Origin: Caldalkalibacillus salinus
GTDB lineage: Bacteria; Bacillota; Bacilli; Caldalkalibacillales; JCM-10596
Direction of reading: 5' to 3'
Length of the DNA: 64,000 nt
Assembly: GCF_016745835.1 (NCBI RefSeq)
Contig: NZ_JAERVL010000006.1
Location: 1-64,000 of the forward strand
Shown: positions 45,062 to 54,456 of the stretch, in pieces
Position numbering within the stretch: the stretch's first letter is position 1
Layout: each line of letters begins with the position of its first letter
Position numbers and translations under genes: made by a program
The notes under the pieces: model-generated
Seen by the model: only the letters and a program-made list of their open reading frames with translations
Told to the model about the DNA's origin: nothing
Databases searched by the model: none

Positions 45062-46747
45062 TTATCCAGAAATTGTACCTGCTTCAGGTGGATGTACGCC
45101 ATGACGGTAAAAGTCAATATGAAGCGGTTCAAGCGGTTTACGTCCAAGAATTAAGTCCGCTGCTTTTTCCGCCAACATCAATACCGGTGCATGAATATTA
45201 CCGTTCGTGACGTAAGGCATGGCTGATGCATCGACCACTCGTACATTGTCGAGCCCATGGACCTTCATGGTTTGCGGATCTACAACAGCCATAGGGTCTG
45301 AGTCAGGTCCCATCTTAGCCGTACAAGACGGGTGAAGGGCTGTCTCGGCATCTTTCTTCACCCATTCCAAAATCTCCTCGTCTGTATCAACGGAAGGACC
45401 AGGTGATATTTCTCCCGAATTGTATGGTTTCATCGCTGGTTGAGACATGATTTCCCTTGTCACACGTACTGCTTCAACCCACTCGCGTCGATCTTGCTCG
45501 GTAGAAAGATAATTATAGACCATGCTCGGATGCTCTTTAGGATCTTTCGAACGTATCTTTAATGACCCACGAGCATCAGAGTACATAGGTCCGACGTGTA
45601 CCTGGAATCCGTGACTCGTTTCCGCTTTTTGTCCATCGTACCGAACGGCTAACGGTAGGAAATGGAACATCAAGTTAGGGTATTCGACGTCCTCGTTGGA
45701 ACGAACGAAACCTCCCCCTTCGAAATGGTTGGTTGCTGCTGGACCTTTACGTCCGAGTAACCACTGTAAGCCGATCCAAGGCATCCGTAGTTTATTTAAG
45801 TTCGGCTGTTCGGACACCGGAAGCGGACAAGCGTATTGGATGTAGGCTTCGAGATGATCCTGAAGGTTTTCACCTACACCTGGCAAGTCAACGACCGGTT
45901 CGATTCCAAGTGAACGTAGGTGATCGGCATCGCCTACACCTGACAGTTGAAGTAGCTGTGGCGTGTTGATTGCACCGCCGGAGAGGATCACTTCACCTGC
46001 ATTTACCTGATGGGTTTTGCCATTTCTTTGGTATGTCAAACCTTTAGCTCGAGTACCGTCGAAATCGATACTTGAAACGAAAGCACGTGTTTTTACTGTC
46101 AGATTCTTACGCTTCATAGCCGGATGAAGATACGCACGTGAAGCTGACATCCGTCTGCCTTTGTACACATGCTTATCGAATGGTCCAAATCCCTCCTGGC
46201 GAAAACCGTTCACATCTGGCGTTCGCGAGTAGCCAGCCTCAACAGCTGCGTCGAAGAAGGCTTGGAATAGAGGGTTGGTAGCCGGCCCGCGTTCCAATTT
46301 GAGAGGACCGTCGTGACCGCGGTATTCATCATCTGGGTCCGCTGCTAAAGCCGTTTCTAAGCGCTTGAAATACGGGAGACAGTGGGCAAAGTCCCATGTT
46401 TCCATACCTGAATCTGCTCCCCAACGTTCGTAGTCCATTGGATTACCTCGTTGGTAAATCATGCCGTTGATTGAGCTCGAACCACCGAGCACCTTTCCTC
46501 GAGCATGCTTGACACGTCGACCGTTCATATAAGGCTCAGGGTCAGATGCGTATCTCCAGTCGTATAATGGCTTCCCTGCTGGGAAGGGCAAAGCTGCTGG
46601 CATTTGGATTAATAGGTCCCATGCATAATCACTACGTCCTGCTTCTAGAACAAGGACACTGCGCGTCCCATCTTCACTTAGGCGGTTGCCGAGTACAGAG
46701 CCCGCACTTCCGCCACCAATAATCACGATGTCATATGATTCATTCAT
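45062..46747 (-). CDS. betA: choline dehydrogenase-type GMC flavoprotein oxidoreductase
   Basis: About 561 aa. FAD-binding [25 protein letters not shown] signatures [23 protein letters not shown] and [19 protein letters not shown]-terminal HPSCTAKMG and [21 protein letters not shown]. Oxidises choline to betaine aldehyde, likely membrane-associated. Start is the ATG with AAGGAGGTACAAAAG. It is 82 bases after gbsA in one operon. Bacillus subtilis uses the unrelated iron alcohol dehydrogenase GbsB for this step, so this is a mixed bet/gbs arrangement. Confidence 0.92.
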   Translation of the reverse strand: MNESYDIVIIGGGSAGSVLGNRLSEDGTRSVLVLEAGRSDYAWDLLIQMPAALPFPAGKPLYDWRYASDPEPYMNGRRVKHARGKVLGGSSSINGMIYQRGNPMDYERWGADSGMETWDFAHCLPYFKRLETALAADPDDEYRGHDGPLKLERGPATNPLFQAFFDAAVEAGYSRTPDVNGFRQEGFGPFDKHVYKGRRMSASRAYLHPAMKRKNLTVKTRAFVSSIDFDGTRAKGLTYQRNGKTHQVNAGEVILSGGAINTPQLLQLSGVGDADHLRSLGIEPVVDLPGVGENLQDHLEAYIQYACPLPVSEQPNLNKLRMPWIGLQWLLGRKGPAATNHFEGGGFVRSNEDVEYPNLMFHFLPLAVRYDGQKAETSHGFQVHVGPMYSDARGSLKIRSKDPKEHPSMVYNYLSTEQDRREWVEAVRVTREIMSQPAMKPYNSGEISPGPSVDTDEEILEWVKKDAETALHPSCTAKMGPDSDPMAVVDPQTMKVHGLDNVRVVDASAMPYVTNGNIHAPVLMLAEKAADLILGRKPLEPLHIDFYRHGVHPPEAGTISG

Positions 46748-46829
46748 CTTTTGTACCTCCTTGAAGACTGATAATAAATGCAATAATTTATACAACTTGA
46801 AGCGTTATTCATCAAAACTCTCCTTCAAG

Positions 46830-48296
46830 TTACTTAAACCAGTTAATCGGTTCAGGTTTCAAGTTGCGGAGAACATGCTTCGTTTCCGTATATTCCTCCA
46901 GCCCTGGTTTACCAAGTTCACGGCCAATTCCGGACTGTTTATAACCGCCCCATGGAGCCTGTGCGAAATACGGGTGAAAGTCATTGATCCATACCGTACC
47001 CATGCGCAATTCAGAAGCTACGCGCTCTGCTTTGTCTCCGTCCGTCGTCCATACAGCTCCGGCCAGTCCATAGATTGAATCATTAGCAAGACGTACAGCT
47101 TCTTCTTCACCGCTGAATCGTTCAACCGTTAATACAGGGCCAAACACTTCCTCCTGCACGATACGCATGTCCGAACGACATTCGGTGAAAATGGTAGGTA
47201 AATAGAAAAAGCCATTCTGTAGTTCTGGATCTTCTGGACGAGCGCCACCCACTAATAAGTGAGCCCCTTCCTGTTTTGCGATTTCAACATATTCCTCTAC
47301 TTTTGCCCGGTGTTCAGCAGAGATCAACGGACCTGACTGAGTCTCTTCTTCAAAACCGTTACCTAGCTTAATTCGTTTCGTTCGCTCAGCTAGGGCTTCA
47401 ACAAAACGGTCATGAATGGAATCCTCAACAAGCAATCTTGCCCCTGCAGAACATACTTGACCGGCATGGAAGAATACGGCATTCATCGCTTGGTCAAGCG
47501 CTATATCAAAATCAGCATCCGCAAATACGATATTCGGGTTTTTCCCACCTAGCTCCAAAGCAATCTTTTTCACGTTTCCGCTAGCCGCCTGCATAATTTT
47601 CTTTCCGGTGATAATGCCGCCCGTAAAAGAAATTAAATCAACGTCGTTGCTTTCTGCTAGCTCGTTCCCCACCGTTGCTCCTTCACCGAGAACAAGATTG
47701 ACGACACCTTGAGGAAAACCGACTTCTTCCATCAATTCCGTCACCTTTATCGTCGTTAGTGGTGTGATCTCACTTGGCTTCAAGACAATGGTATTTCCTG
47801 TAGCAAGAGCAGGAGCAATTTTCCACGCTGCTTGTAAAAGAGGATAATTCCACGGCGTAATTTGCCCGCATACCCCTACTGGTTCACGCACCACTTTGCT
47901 TTGGCTATTCGGAATCGGCGATTCAATGATCTCGCCACCGTCCTTGTCAGCCAACCCGGCAAAGTAACGGAAAACCTCTGCAATATCATCCATATCGGCA
48001 CGGCTTTCCTCAACGGTTTTTCCAGTATCAAGGGATTCCAATTCCGCAAGCTCTTCCTTATCCCTCTCGATCAATTGAGCGATGTGGAGGACTTTTTTTC
48101 CGCGCTCGTTACCCGGTGTACGTCTCCAATCACCATGATCAAAGGCGTTTCTTGCTGCAGCAATGGCCAGTTTCGCATCCTCCGCGTTTCCTTCAGCCAC
48201 TGTGGCAATAACTTCTTGATTATATGGATTAATGATTTCTCTCGTATTTCCGGAACGGGCTTCAACCCATTCGCCATTTATGAACATTTTTTTCAT
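46830..48296 (-). CDS. gbsA: betaine aldehyde dehydrogenase
   Basis: 488 aa, full-length NAD(P)-dependent aldehyde dehydrogenase. Rossmann motif SFTGGIITGKKIMQAAS, catalytic Glu in LELGGKNPNIVF, catalytic Cys in FFHAGQVCSAGARLLV. Oxidises betaine aldehyde to the osmoprotectant glycine betaine. ATG with GGGAGGG upstream; first gene of the gbsA-betA pair. The A/T-rich leader may hold a GbsR site. Confidence 0.93.
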   Translation of the reverse strand: MKKMFINGEWVEARSGNTREIINPYNQEVIATVAEGNAEDAKLAIAAARNAFDHGDWRRTPGNERGKKVLHIAQLIERDKEELAELESLDTGKTVEESRADMDDIAEVFRYFAGLADKDGGEIIESPIPNSQSKVVREPVGVCGQITPWNYPLLQAAWKIAPALATGNTIVLKPSEITPLTTIKVTELMEEVGFPQGVVNLVLGEGATVGNELAESNDVDLISFTGGIITGKKIMQAASGNVKKIALELGGKNPNIVFADADFDIALDQAMNAVFFHAGQVCSAGARLLVEDSIHDRFVEALAERTKRIKLGNGFEEETQSGPLISAEHRAKVEEYVEIAKQEGAHLLVGGARPEDPELQNGFFYLPTIFTECRSDMRIVQEEVFGPVLTVERFSGEEEAVRLANDSIYGLAGAVWTTDGDKAERVASELRMGTVWINDFHPYFAQAPWGGYKQSGIGRELGKPGLEEYTETKHVLRNLKPEPINWFK

Positions 48297-48672
48297 GAAG
48301 TTCCCTCCCTGCTCATTAACTTTATTTAATTTTTTTTAAACGTTTTGAATGATTTTTATGATATCATGCTTTTTTTTGGTTGTAAACAGTGAGGGACTAA
48401 CTTCTAGGATAGGACGTACCACGGGACGATACATTAATGAGAGCCTTTCTCATTACACAACCTTACTCAGCAAATCAATGACCTGATGGAAACAAAAATA
48501 TGGGACGCAACCTATGGTTATCGGTACGTCCCATATCATAATATTTACTTAATAGTTTTAACTGCCTATCATTATTGCCCTTCATAGTCCATGGCCTAGC
48601 CCTTTAGGTTAAGTATAAAACCTCAAGAACTTATTCCAATGATTTAGGAGCACCTTTTACTTTGTAAACTCA
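48297..48672. other. 376-base intergenic region with one terminator hairpin
   Basis: The left part is the A/T-rich gbsA leader and promoter. At 48498-48536 ATATGGGACG pairs with CGTCCCATAT and is followed on the minus strand by a T-rich run; it would terminate transcripts from the decayed MFS gene. Nothing else recognised. Confidence 0.5.
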
Positions 48673-49243
48673 TCACTTCTCACCAATCTCAATAGGTTTT
48701 AGATCCTCAACTTTCTTGTTGCCTTTTTTATAAAATATAGATATTAGAGATCCTATTAAGAGCAAAAACATGCAAAAGGCAAGGGGAAACTCTGGAGTAA
48801 TAGACTCCGATAAACCACCTGCAAAAAGATTACCACTCATGGCCATGACTCCTGACAATAAGATACCACCAGCACCAATACGAGCTAAATAACTGTCAGG
48901 TTAACGCATCAGCTCCTTCGAAATAACTGTGTGCACTTACTAAGCGTTTTCTCCCCACAACTCCTGGAACCATTGCACCAAAGGAAACTCTAAATAATAA
49001 ACCTGTAGCTCCTAAAATAAGTAGACTTCCTGCTATAATCCATATATTGGTAGTTCCAACTGGTAGAGACAATACTAACGGGGCTATTTGGGAACAGACA
49101 ACGACTAATGCAGCTTGCCATGGTGAACCTGTTAATTGAAGAACAATTAAAGGTATGGCTATCTCGCTGAAACGATGACCAAATATAGTAGCAAGCTGTC
49201 CAACCCACATCACGGTAAAATTTTTATTTTTGAATAAACTCAT
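48673..49243 (-). pseudogene. decayed MFS drug-efflux-type transporter
   Basis: The N-terminal piece (48896-49243) reads MSLFKNKNFTVMWVGQLATI with segments typical of MFS macrolide-efflux-like proteins, but the sequence after LSLPVG jumps to TNIWIIAGSLLIL, indicating an internal deletion. A C-terminal piece (48673-48858) in another frame holds two membrane segments and the ending KKGNKKVEDLKPIEIGEK. Together they cover about 180 of an expected ~410 residues. Deletions plus a frameshift make function unlikely. It marks the left edge of the cassette-like region. Confidence 0.75.
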
Positions 49244-49313
49244 TAAGCTTCTCCCTATTTATATAGGCCAAGCGCCTAGCGTGGCTTCACCTAACGTCTT
49301 TCGTAGTTGCCTC

Positions 49314-50285
49314 TTATTGTACCGTCTGAATAATAAGCTGTCTTAAGTCCGAGATTCGATTAGGCATTTCCGGGGTCGAACAATTCAGTATATCGCACAA
49401 AGCAATTAAATCTTCTAGTTTAGCTATCTGGACCCAATTCTCATTCAAAGATCCTCCAGAATCCTGGTAAGCCTTTATAAAATGACGTTCGAACCAGGAA
49501 TTTTCGTTTTCATACCGAAGTATATTCCCAATATCAACATATTTTCTTCCTGAAAAAGCAAACTCCCAGTCCAAGACCGCTGACACTTCAACCTCGTTTG
49601 GACTATCAAACATCAGTATATTTAGGCCATTGAAGTCAGAATGAACAAGAACTGACGGTTCATAAATTTCAGATAATAACGAACGGTGGGACACACAGAA
49701 TGATCGAACCATTTCCGTCACTTCCGTTCCCAGATAATGACCGGTTGCACCACTATCTAGGCTTTCTAAAATAAAAGAGTAAAATTCGGCCTCACCCGTG
49801 TTAAATGGTTTAGCAATAGTAAGGTCCCCTGCTAAAAAGCCTGGGCAGTCGAAAGTATAGCTGTGTATGCGAGCTAATACATCACCAATAGATTCTGCAG
49901 CTTTTGCAATCTGTCGTTTTTCTCCTCTTTGCAGAATATCCCGCAGCAATACTCCCTCTTTCCACTCCAGTACAGCCCAGTCATATTCTATTAAATTTTG
50001 GCTTGTATCCAGATAGATGTAATCTGCTACAGGCACGTCGCCGCTCAATCTCTCAGCAATTGCTTTTTCTTTTGATGCGACGTCTGAACCACCCGCAGAA
50101 ATCCTTAAAATGAAAGGAGTAGCTAGTCCTTCAAGTTCAACTTTATAGGTACCACTACTAAGTCCTGTTTTCATTCTTTCAGCTTTTATGAGCCGTTTAT
50201 TTTTAAACACTTGGCTCATCATTATACTTATAGTCTCATAACTGATGTTTATATTTTTGCTTGTTCGTTCCCAAGATTCTTTCAT
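49314..50285 (-). CDS. APH/choline-kinase-fold phosphotransferase
   Basis: 323 aa. Kinase-like fold with the Brenner motif LVHSDFNGLNILMF (catalytic Asp near residue 215) and metal-binding VLDWEFAFSGRKYVDIG. The N-lobe has KTGLSSGTYKVELEG and FILRISAGG. Family members phosphorylate aminoglycosides, choline, homoserine or other small alcohols; nothing fixes the substrate here. ATG with AAAGGGGAG upstream. First intact gene of the cassette-like region. A possible minimal site (ACCTAAC at 49289-49295) lies just beyond its stop. Confidence 0.85.
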   Translation of the reverse strand: MKESWERTSKNINISYETISIMMSQVFKNKRLIKAERMKTGLSSGTYKVELEGLATPFILRISAGGSDVASKEKAIAERLSGDVPVADYIYLDTSQNLIEYDWAVLEWKEGVLLRDILQRGEKRQIAKAAESIGDVLARIHSYTFDCPGFLAGDLTIAKPFNTGEAEFYSFILESLDSGATGHYLGTEVTEMVRSFCVSHRSLLSEIYEPSVLVHSDFNGLNILMFDSPNEVEVSAVLDWEFAFSGRKYVDIGNILRYENENSWFERHFIKAYQDSGGSLNENWVQIAKLEDLIALCDILNCSTPEMPNRISDLRQLIIQTVQ

Positions 50286-50368
50286 CTTGGATCTCCCCTT
50301 TTTGACGCAGTTGATGAATTCTATATGCGTCGTGTTTCTAGTTATATGTAGTCGCGTTGACGTTGTTG

Positions 50369-50800
50369 TTATCTCTCAACATACTCTTTTAACGCCTTAT
50401 TCATATCTTCAAATCCTTGTTTTGTACCCCGATTAAGTTTTGATTTCATAAAGGGAACTAACAATCCTTTGAATGTCTCTCTATGAATAAATTTCACAGC
50501 ACCGTTTTCCAGTTCATTAAGTTGATAGATATGTTCACCAGAAAACAAACCTGGTATTGGTAAGCTTCCAAGCCACCTTAACTCCTTTTCTACTTCGTAA
50601 CTAGTTATTTTAGGCTTAAATCTCATCCCTTTTTCTCCAGCTGGTTGGACAATGATCTCAATAATTGAATCCTTCTCTATTTTTCCCTTTACACTTATGA
50701 TAAATGGATTCCATTTTGGATATTGATCAGTTGTAACCAATGCTGACCAAACTTCCTTAGCAGTCCCATTAATCTCAATTTCGGTTTTTATTTCAAACAT
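50369..50800 (-). CDS. SRPBCC (START-like) domain protein
   Basis: 143 aa, one helix-grip domain: IEINGTAKEVWSALVTTDQYPKWNPFI at the start and FMKSKLNRGTKQGFEDMNKALKEYVE as the long C-terminal helix. The family binds hydrophobic ligands in a cavity; many are of unknown function. ATG with GAAAGGGGTTAA upstream. A possible degenerate recombination-type box (GTTATCT, about 50366) lies next to its stop. Confidence 0.85.
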   Translation of the reverse strand: MFEIKTEIEINGTAKEVWSALVTTDQYPKWNPFIISVKGKIEKDSIIEIIVQPAGEKGMRFKPKITSYEVEKELRWLGSLPIPGLFSGEHIYQLNELENGAVKFIHRETFKGLLVPFMKSKLNRGTKQGFEDMNKALKEYVER

Positions 50801-50839
50801 ATATATTAACCCCTTTCAATATTAGTAACTGCGATATCA

Positions 50840-51050
50840 TATCACGTTCTCGTATCTACGACGCCTCTGAGCTTACAGGCATGGCTAAGCATTAGATAGC
50901 TCTTGGGCTTAGTCATGCTGCCTGGTTAGCGAAAGGGATGTGTCGCTAAATCTACATCATTGCTTTTAAAAAACTTTGTTGTGTGATTACGTCTCACTTC
51001 TAGGCGATCAAGCCGCCCTGGCGCGGAACAGCATGAAAACATTGTTATGC
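50840..51050 (+). repeat. attC-like element 1
   Basis: Opens ATATCAC (degenerate left box, 50840-50846), inner box GTATCTACG, contains CTTACAGGC and a long internal hairpin (GCATGGCTAAG..CTTAGTCATGC), and closes GTTATGC (51044-51050). 211 bases. The following gene's stop is 16 bases away. Confidence 0.7.
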
Positions 51051-51065
51051 GATGGTACAATTGCT

Positions 51066-51428
51066 TTACCATGTCGTGTTTAATTTATCTGAATAGAACA
51101 ATATAGCTTTTTTATAGGAAGTAATGTCCTGATCATTGCTTGTTTCACCAAGATTCTTTAATAAGAATGCCATAGATCTCTCATGATGTCCTAAATTATA
51201 TAATGTCATCGAATAGAATACTTGGATTGCTCTATTCTCTGGAAATATATTAATGCCCTTTTCGAGTACAGCTTTTGATTTTTCATACTCCCCCATTGTC
51301 CTATATGTACTGCCTAATCCGATTAACGCACCTTCTAAATCATTTCCAGAGAGACCTTGTGAGATTGCCTTTTCATAATATGAGACTGCATCAGACTCTA
51401 GCCCTATGCTTTTGCCGACTTCATCAAA
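51066..51428 (-). pseudogene. 5'-truncated TPR protein gene
   Basis: The frame open from 51428 to the stop at 51066 encodes ~120 residues of a Bacillus-type tetratricopeptide protein (SYYEKAISQGLSGNDLEGAL, LGSTYRTMGEYEKSKAVLEKG, ending ILFYSDKLNTTW). Homologues as I remember them are ~160 aa, so about 45 N-terminal residues are missing. The remnant begins directly after the histidine-phosphatase stop codon and in the same frame. Translation from the internal ATG at 51296 could yield 76 residues. Looks like a deletion junction. Confidence 0.7.
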
Positions 51429-51980
51429 CTACTCCCAAATACGATTGATCTTCAAATTTTCTCGCTTCTCCGGTATTGTAAGTTCATAGACGTCAGGGTT
51501 AGTTAATTTTTTCCATTCCTCAAAACCATAACTATCATCAAAGTATTTCAACATTAAAGACATCAAATTTCCATGAGTAATTATTATTACATTTTCTCTT
51601 GAACCATTAATCATTTCGTTAATAACGGCTATCCCTCGGTTCATTGCCTCTCTTGACGACTCACCACCTGGAAGCTTCATATCCAGGTCAACAAACGACT
51701 CTCTTAACTTATCCTTCCAGTCAACTCTATCTTCAGATGATAATATTCTCTCAGAAAGTCGATCATCAGTATGTATCTTTAATTTGATTTTCTGCGCTAA
51801 AGGATATATTGTTTCTTTCGATCGTGCATATGTACTTGAAAGAATAAAATCAATGGGGTTGAGGTTGTCCGTAAAAAAGTTGGCTAGATGTTCAGCTTGT
51901 AACTGTCCTTCTTCAGTTAATGACGCTGTTGGAGCTTGACCTGTTGCCTTACAATGTCTGACAAGATATATTCTCTTCAT
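51429..51980 (-). CDS. histidine phosphatase (phosphoglycerate-mutase-like) family protein
   Basis: 183 aa from the ATG with AAGGGAG 8 bases upstream. The catalytic histidine is in IYLVRHCKATG (RHC in place of the usual RHG), the second histidine in VIIITHGNLMSLML, and LSSTYARSKETIYPLA matches the substrate loop. Probably a small-molecule phosphatase; the substrate is unknown. Its stop codon abuts a truncated TPR frame, indicating that a junction formed exactly at its 3' end. Confidence 0.87.
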   Translation of the reverse strand: MKRIYLVRHCKATGQAPTASLTEEGQLQAEHLANFFTDNLNPIDFILSSTYARSKETIYPLAQKIKLKIHTDDRLSERILSSEDRVDWKDKLRESFVDLDMKLPGGESSREAMNRGIAVINEMINGSRENVIIITHGNLMSLMLKYFDDSYGFEEWKKLTNPDVYELTIPEKRENLKINRIWE

Positions 51981-52055
51981 TGAGAACACTCCCTTTATTA
52001 TTTTCGGCAATGGTTAGAACCTCGTAATCGTAACCAACCTGCTCCATGAATATAT

Positions 52056-52385
52056 TTATTCTAAATGCCTCTCAAAAGAAAACCATGAGAATACCCTTAA
52101 CCCTGAAAAAATTAGCAGTATTATGGCAAAAAATCGAAGTGTATCGTCATTCAATAAAAATAAAATAAGAGATCCTATTAAGGCACATATTGCTTTAATA
52201 GTACCAGAGAATCCGTTAATAGGTACGTTGCTAACAAACGCAGTTTGACAACCTTTTAATGACTTTGAGTAACAACTATCATGATATGGTACAACGAAAA
52301 AAAAGAAAGTAGAAACTACCAAATCTTCTTTATACTCTATTTGCAAAGAACACTCTTCACAGTAAACTTTTTCCTTTCTCATCAT
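52056..52385 (-). CDS. small membrane protein with N-terminal zinc-ribbon-like pair
   Basis: 109 aa. CEECSLQIEYKED near the N-terminus and a second Cys (SCYSKSLKGCQ) could bind zinc. Two hydrophobic segments follow (about 67-80 and 82-98). Family not recognised. ATG with GAGGG upstream. No clear recombination-type element separates it from the phosphatase gene; the 46-base gap holds only a short GGTTAG..GTAACC inverted pair. Confidence 0.6.
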   Translation of the reverse strand: MMRKEKVYCEECSLQIEYKEDLVVSTFFFFVVPYHDSCYSKSLKGCQTAFVSNVPINGFSGTIKAICALIGSLILFLLNDDTLRFFAIILLIFSGLRVFSWFSFERHLE

Positions 52386-52545
52386 TCATCCCTCGTCCCC
52401 TGTCCTTCTATTTAAGCTTATTTTTATATTCTCTAGGTTATTTAACTAACTTAGTGTCTATTTTACAAGAATTGAATCGAATATGGGCTAGAAATAGGCT
52501 TTTAAAAATTCGTCCATGAGCGGCCGCACCAAATCGACAAGTTTC

Positions 52546-52619
52546 ATATAACGTTCCGGCATTCACGGCGTGTTCGTCCTCCCTTTTGGAGGTTGGCGCA
52601 GCTTGCCAGTCAGTTAATC
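52546..52619 (+). repeat. attC-like element 2, short form
   Basis: 74 bases: left box ATATAAC (52546-52552), spacer GTTCC, inner box GGCATTC, a loop with CTCCC..GGAGG, complementary inner box GCTTGCC, spacer, right box GTTAATC (52613-52619). The stop codon of the adjacent minus-strand gene lies within the right box. Closest of the set to the length of classic attC sites. Confidence 0.6.
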
Positions 52620-52989
52620 AACTCCGCCTGAACATAATCTTTAATAATTCATCGGTAGTCCAAACGAATATTGAGGCTATGGTTGAAGCGATAAAATACA
52701 CATTCCCTTCAGCTATGTAACTTAGGACTGTACCGAAAGCAAGGCCAAAAATGATATGAATTCCAAATGCTAAGCCAAGCCTACTCTTCCCTTGTTTATG
52801 CTTTAGGATGAAATCTGAAAAAACTGAAACAGATATCCCTAATAAAAGAATGACTGGAGAAGAGAATATAAGAATAAATCCAAATGTCTCAAAAAAACTA
52901 TAATTTCCTCCAGACATCATCAGTATTGTTAATATTATACCAGTTAGAATAGAACTACAGATGAAGACCAAACCTTTTCTAAGGACCAT
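52618..52989 (-). CDS. four-segment integral membrane protein, unknown
   Basis: 123 aa with hydrophobic segments at about 5-27, 33-58, 72-95 and 98-112, and a short basic C-terminus (ELLKIMFRRS). Not recognised. ATG with GGAGGGGTTGC upstream. The stop codon is embedded in the right box of the neighbouring short attC-like element, a typical cassette arrangement. Confidence 0.65.
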   Translation of the reverse strand: MVLRKGLVFICSSILTGIILTILMMSGGNYSFFETFGFILIFSSPVILLLGISVSVFSDFILKHKQGKSRLGLAFGIHIIFGLAFGTVLSYIAEGNVYFIASTIASIFVWTTDELLKIMFRRS

Positions 52990-53016
52990 GCAACCCCTCC
53001 AGTAGTTGTTTGTTAA

Positions 53017-53130
53017 GACTAACTTTCATCCGCTCTGTCATCTCATCAACATTTGTAAGGTATGTGAAGACGAGCCGACTCGGTTAGCGAATGAGATTGT
53101 CCAGCGTTACCCGCCTATATAATGTTTGTC
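53017..53130 (+). repeat. attC-like element 3, degenerate
   Basis: Left box GACTAAC (53017-53023) and the family core GAGCCGACTCGGTTAGCGAA are present, but the right box is not recognisable. A remnant between two membrane-protein genes. Confidence 0.5.
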
Positions 53131-53207
53131 CTGAACTTATAAATATTACCAAAGCAACCTGCTTTAATGACGTTTGTGCAAAACCATTAACCATTTTTAA
53201 AAATCTT

Positions 53208-53453
53208 TTATTTCTTATTCTCCAATTCTAGTTCTTTTTTAATTTCTTCATTAGAAACAGATTCAATATGATTTTCTTCTTTGGTTGGTAATAGTTTTGA
53301 TAGTTTATGATTTATGCTAATTAACAAGCCTATAATTATTGATGGAACTCCCCATTTAGCAAAGAAGTCAAGAGGCATATTAATCCAACCTAAAGGAATT
53401 CCAATAACCCAAACTAAAATGATAAAAGTTATAACAGCATATATAATACTCAA
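53208..53453 (-). CDS. small two-segment membrane protein, unknown
   Basis: 81 aa from a TTG start that has GGAGGGA 5 bases upstream; the longer ATG frame (to 53501) lacks a ribosome site and would add 16 unlikely residues. Segments at about 4-24 and 37-50 precede a charged tail rich in Glu and Lys (KEENHIESVSNEEIKKELELENKK). Not recognised. Confidence 0.6.
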   Translation of the reverse strand: MSIIYAVITFIILVWVIGIPLGWINMPLDFFAKWGVPSIIIGLLISINHKLSKLLPTKEENHIESVSNEEIKKELELENKK

Positions 53454-53554
53454 ATAAATCCCTCCATTATATCTATTTGTGGTGTAACGACCGAAAACCA
53501 ATTATTAAAGTATAGATATTCTACTATAAATTTTGCACCAGCATCTCGGCCATG

Positions 53555-53673
53555 GACTAACGTTCCGTGTTCACAACCCCTTGAGCTTACAGGGGTTTCT
53601 GAGCCTTAGCTAGCTATTAGCTTAGACTCAGGAATGCCGCCTCGCGTGGATTTGGGTAGATATATTGTTATAG
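53555..53673 (+). repeat. attC-like element 4
   Basis: Left box GACTAAC (53555-53561), inner box GTGTTCAC, internal hairpin GAGCCTTAG..CTTAGACTC, inner right box GTAGATAT, right box GTTATAG (53667-53673). 119 bases; lacks the 3' half found in the longer members. The HD-domain gene stop follows 38 bases later. Confidence 0.7.
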
Positions 53674-53710
53674 GATGTTAACGCCATCCTTCTCAAATTC
53701 CTAATAACCA

Positions 53711-54331
53711 TTACAAATTTAATTTATACTTAAGCTCAAAATAAGCATCAGCCAACCAAGGATGAACTACTTTTAACGATTCTCGTTGTTCCCAAAGATA
53801 CTTAATATAAGAAAATGCCCCGTGTTCTAGTGAGATATTTAATTGGTTTTTAAGCTCTTCAATATACGGTGGAGTCCCTTTTTGATCCCATTCTATCTTA
53901 TCAGCAACAAATAATACACGATCTAAAGTAGTTGAATTTGCACGCAAAGTAGTATGACAGCTTATTGCATCTAAAATTAACTCTTCATTAATATGAAATA
54001 TTTCTTTTGCCATGACTCTTGAAATCTTTTGATGAATAATAAGAGGGAATGTTTCCTCTTCCGGTAAAACTTCGATTCCCAATTCGTTAGATACATTTAT
54101 TCGTTCATTGTTAGGAAAAACTGCGCTTATATCATGTAAAAAGCCAGACATAGCTGCCGAATCCTGGTCAACTCCAAAATCTCTAGCTAGTCTCTTCGAT
54201 TCATAGCCAACCTGAATAGAGTGTTTAGCAGTTTGATAAAAGCCATGCATTTCTAAAAAATTGCCAACATCTTTCTCAATGTCCCCTGTCTTCTCAAAAG
54301 ATTTTACTAGATTTGCTAGAATCTCGTGCAT
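53711..54331 (-). CDS. HD-domain hydrolase (YqeK/NadD-associated type)
   Basis: 206 aa from the ATG with GAGAGGTGA upstream. HD motif: His in TAKHSIQVGYESKRLA (about residue 37), HD in GFLHDISAVFP (about 67-68), then LIIHQKISRVMAKEIF, AISCHTTLRANSTTLDRVLFVADKIEW. Closest in outline to YqeK-type dinucleoside tetraphosphatases. Probably a nucleotide-cleaving metal phosphohydrolase; substrate inferred only from the family. Confidence 0.85.
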   Translation of the reverse strand: MHEILANLVKSFEKTGDIEKDVGNFLEMHGFYQTAKHSIQVGYESKRLARDFGVDQDSAAMSGFLHDISAVFPNNERINVSNELGIEVLPEEETFPLIIHQKISRVMAKEIFHINEELILDAISCHTTLRANSTTLDRVLFVADKIEWDQKGTPPYIEELKNQLNISLEHGAFSYIKYLWEQRESLKVVHPWLADAYFELKYKLNL

Positions 54332-54378
54332 ATTTTCACCTCTCTTCCTCATTAGATCTCTTCAATTGAGTATGCTTT

Positions 54379-54407
54379 CATAAGAGAAAAAGATTTAGTG
54401 TTATATG
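54379..54407 (+). repeat. possible minimal attC-like element 5
   Basis: TCATAAG..GTTATAT, 29 bases, with the tail GTGTTATATGAT resembling that of the better minimal site at 56922. Located between the HD and VOC genes where a boundary is expected. Weak. Confidence 0.3.
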
Positions 54408-54456
54408 ATGGTTGGCTCTCTCGAGTTATTTACGAGCTGTTTTCCTCTTTTTTCTG

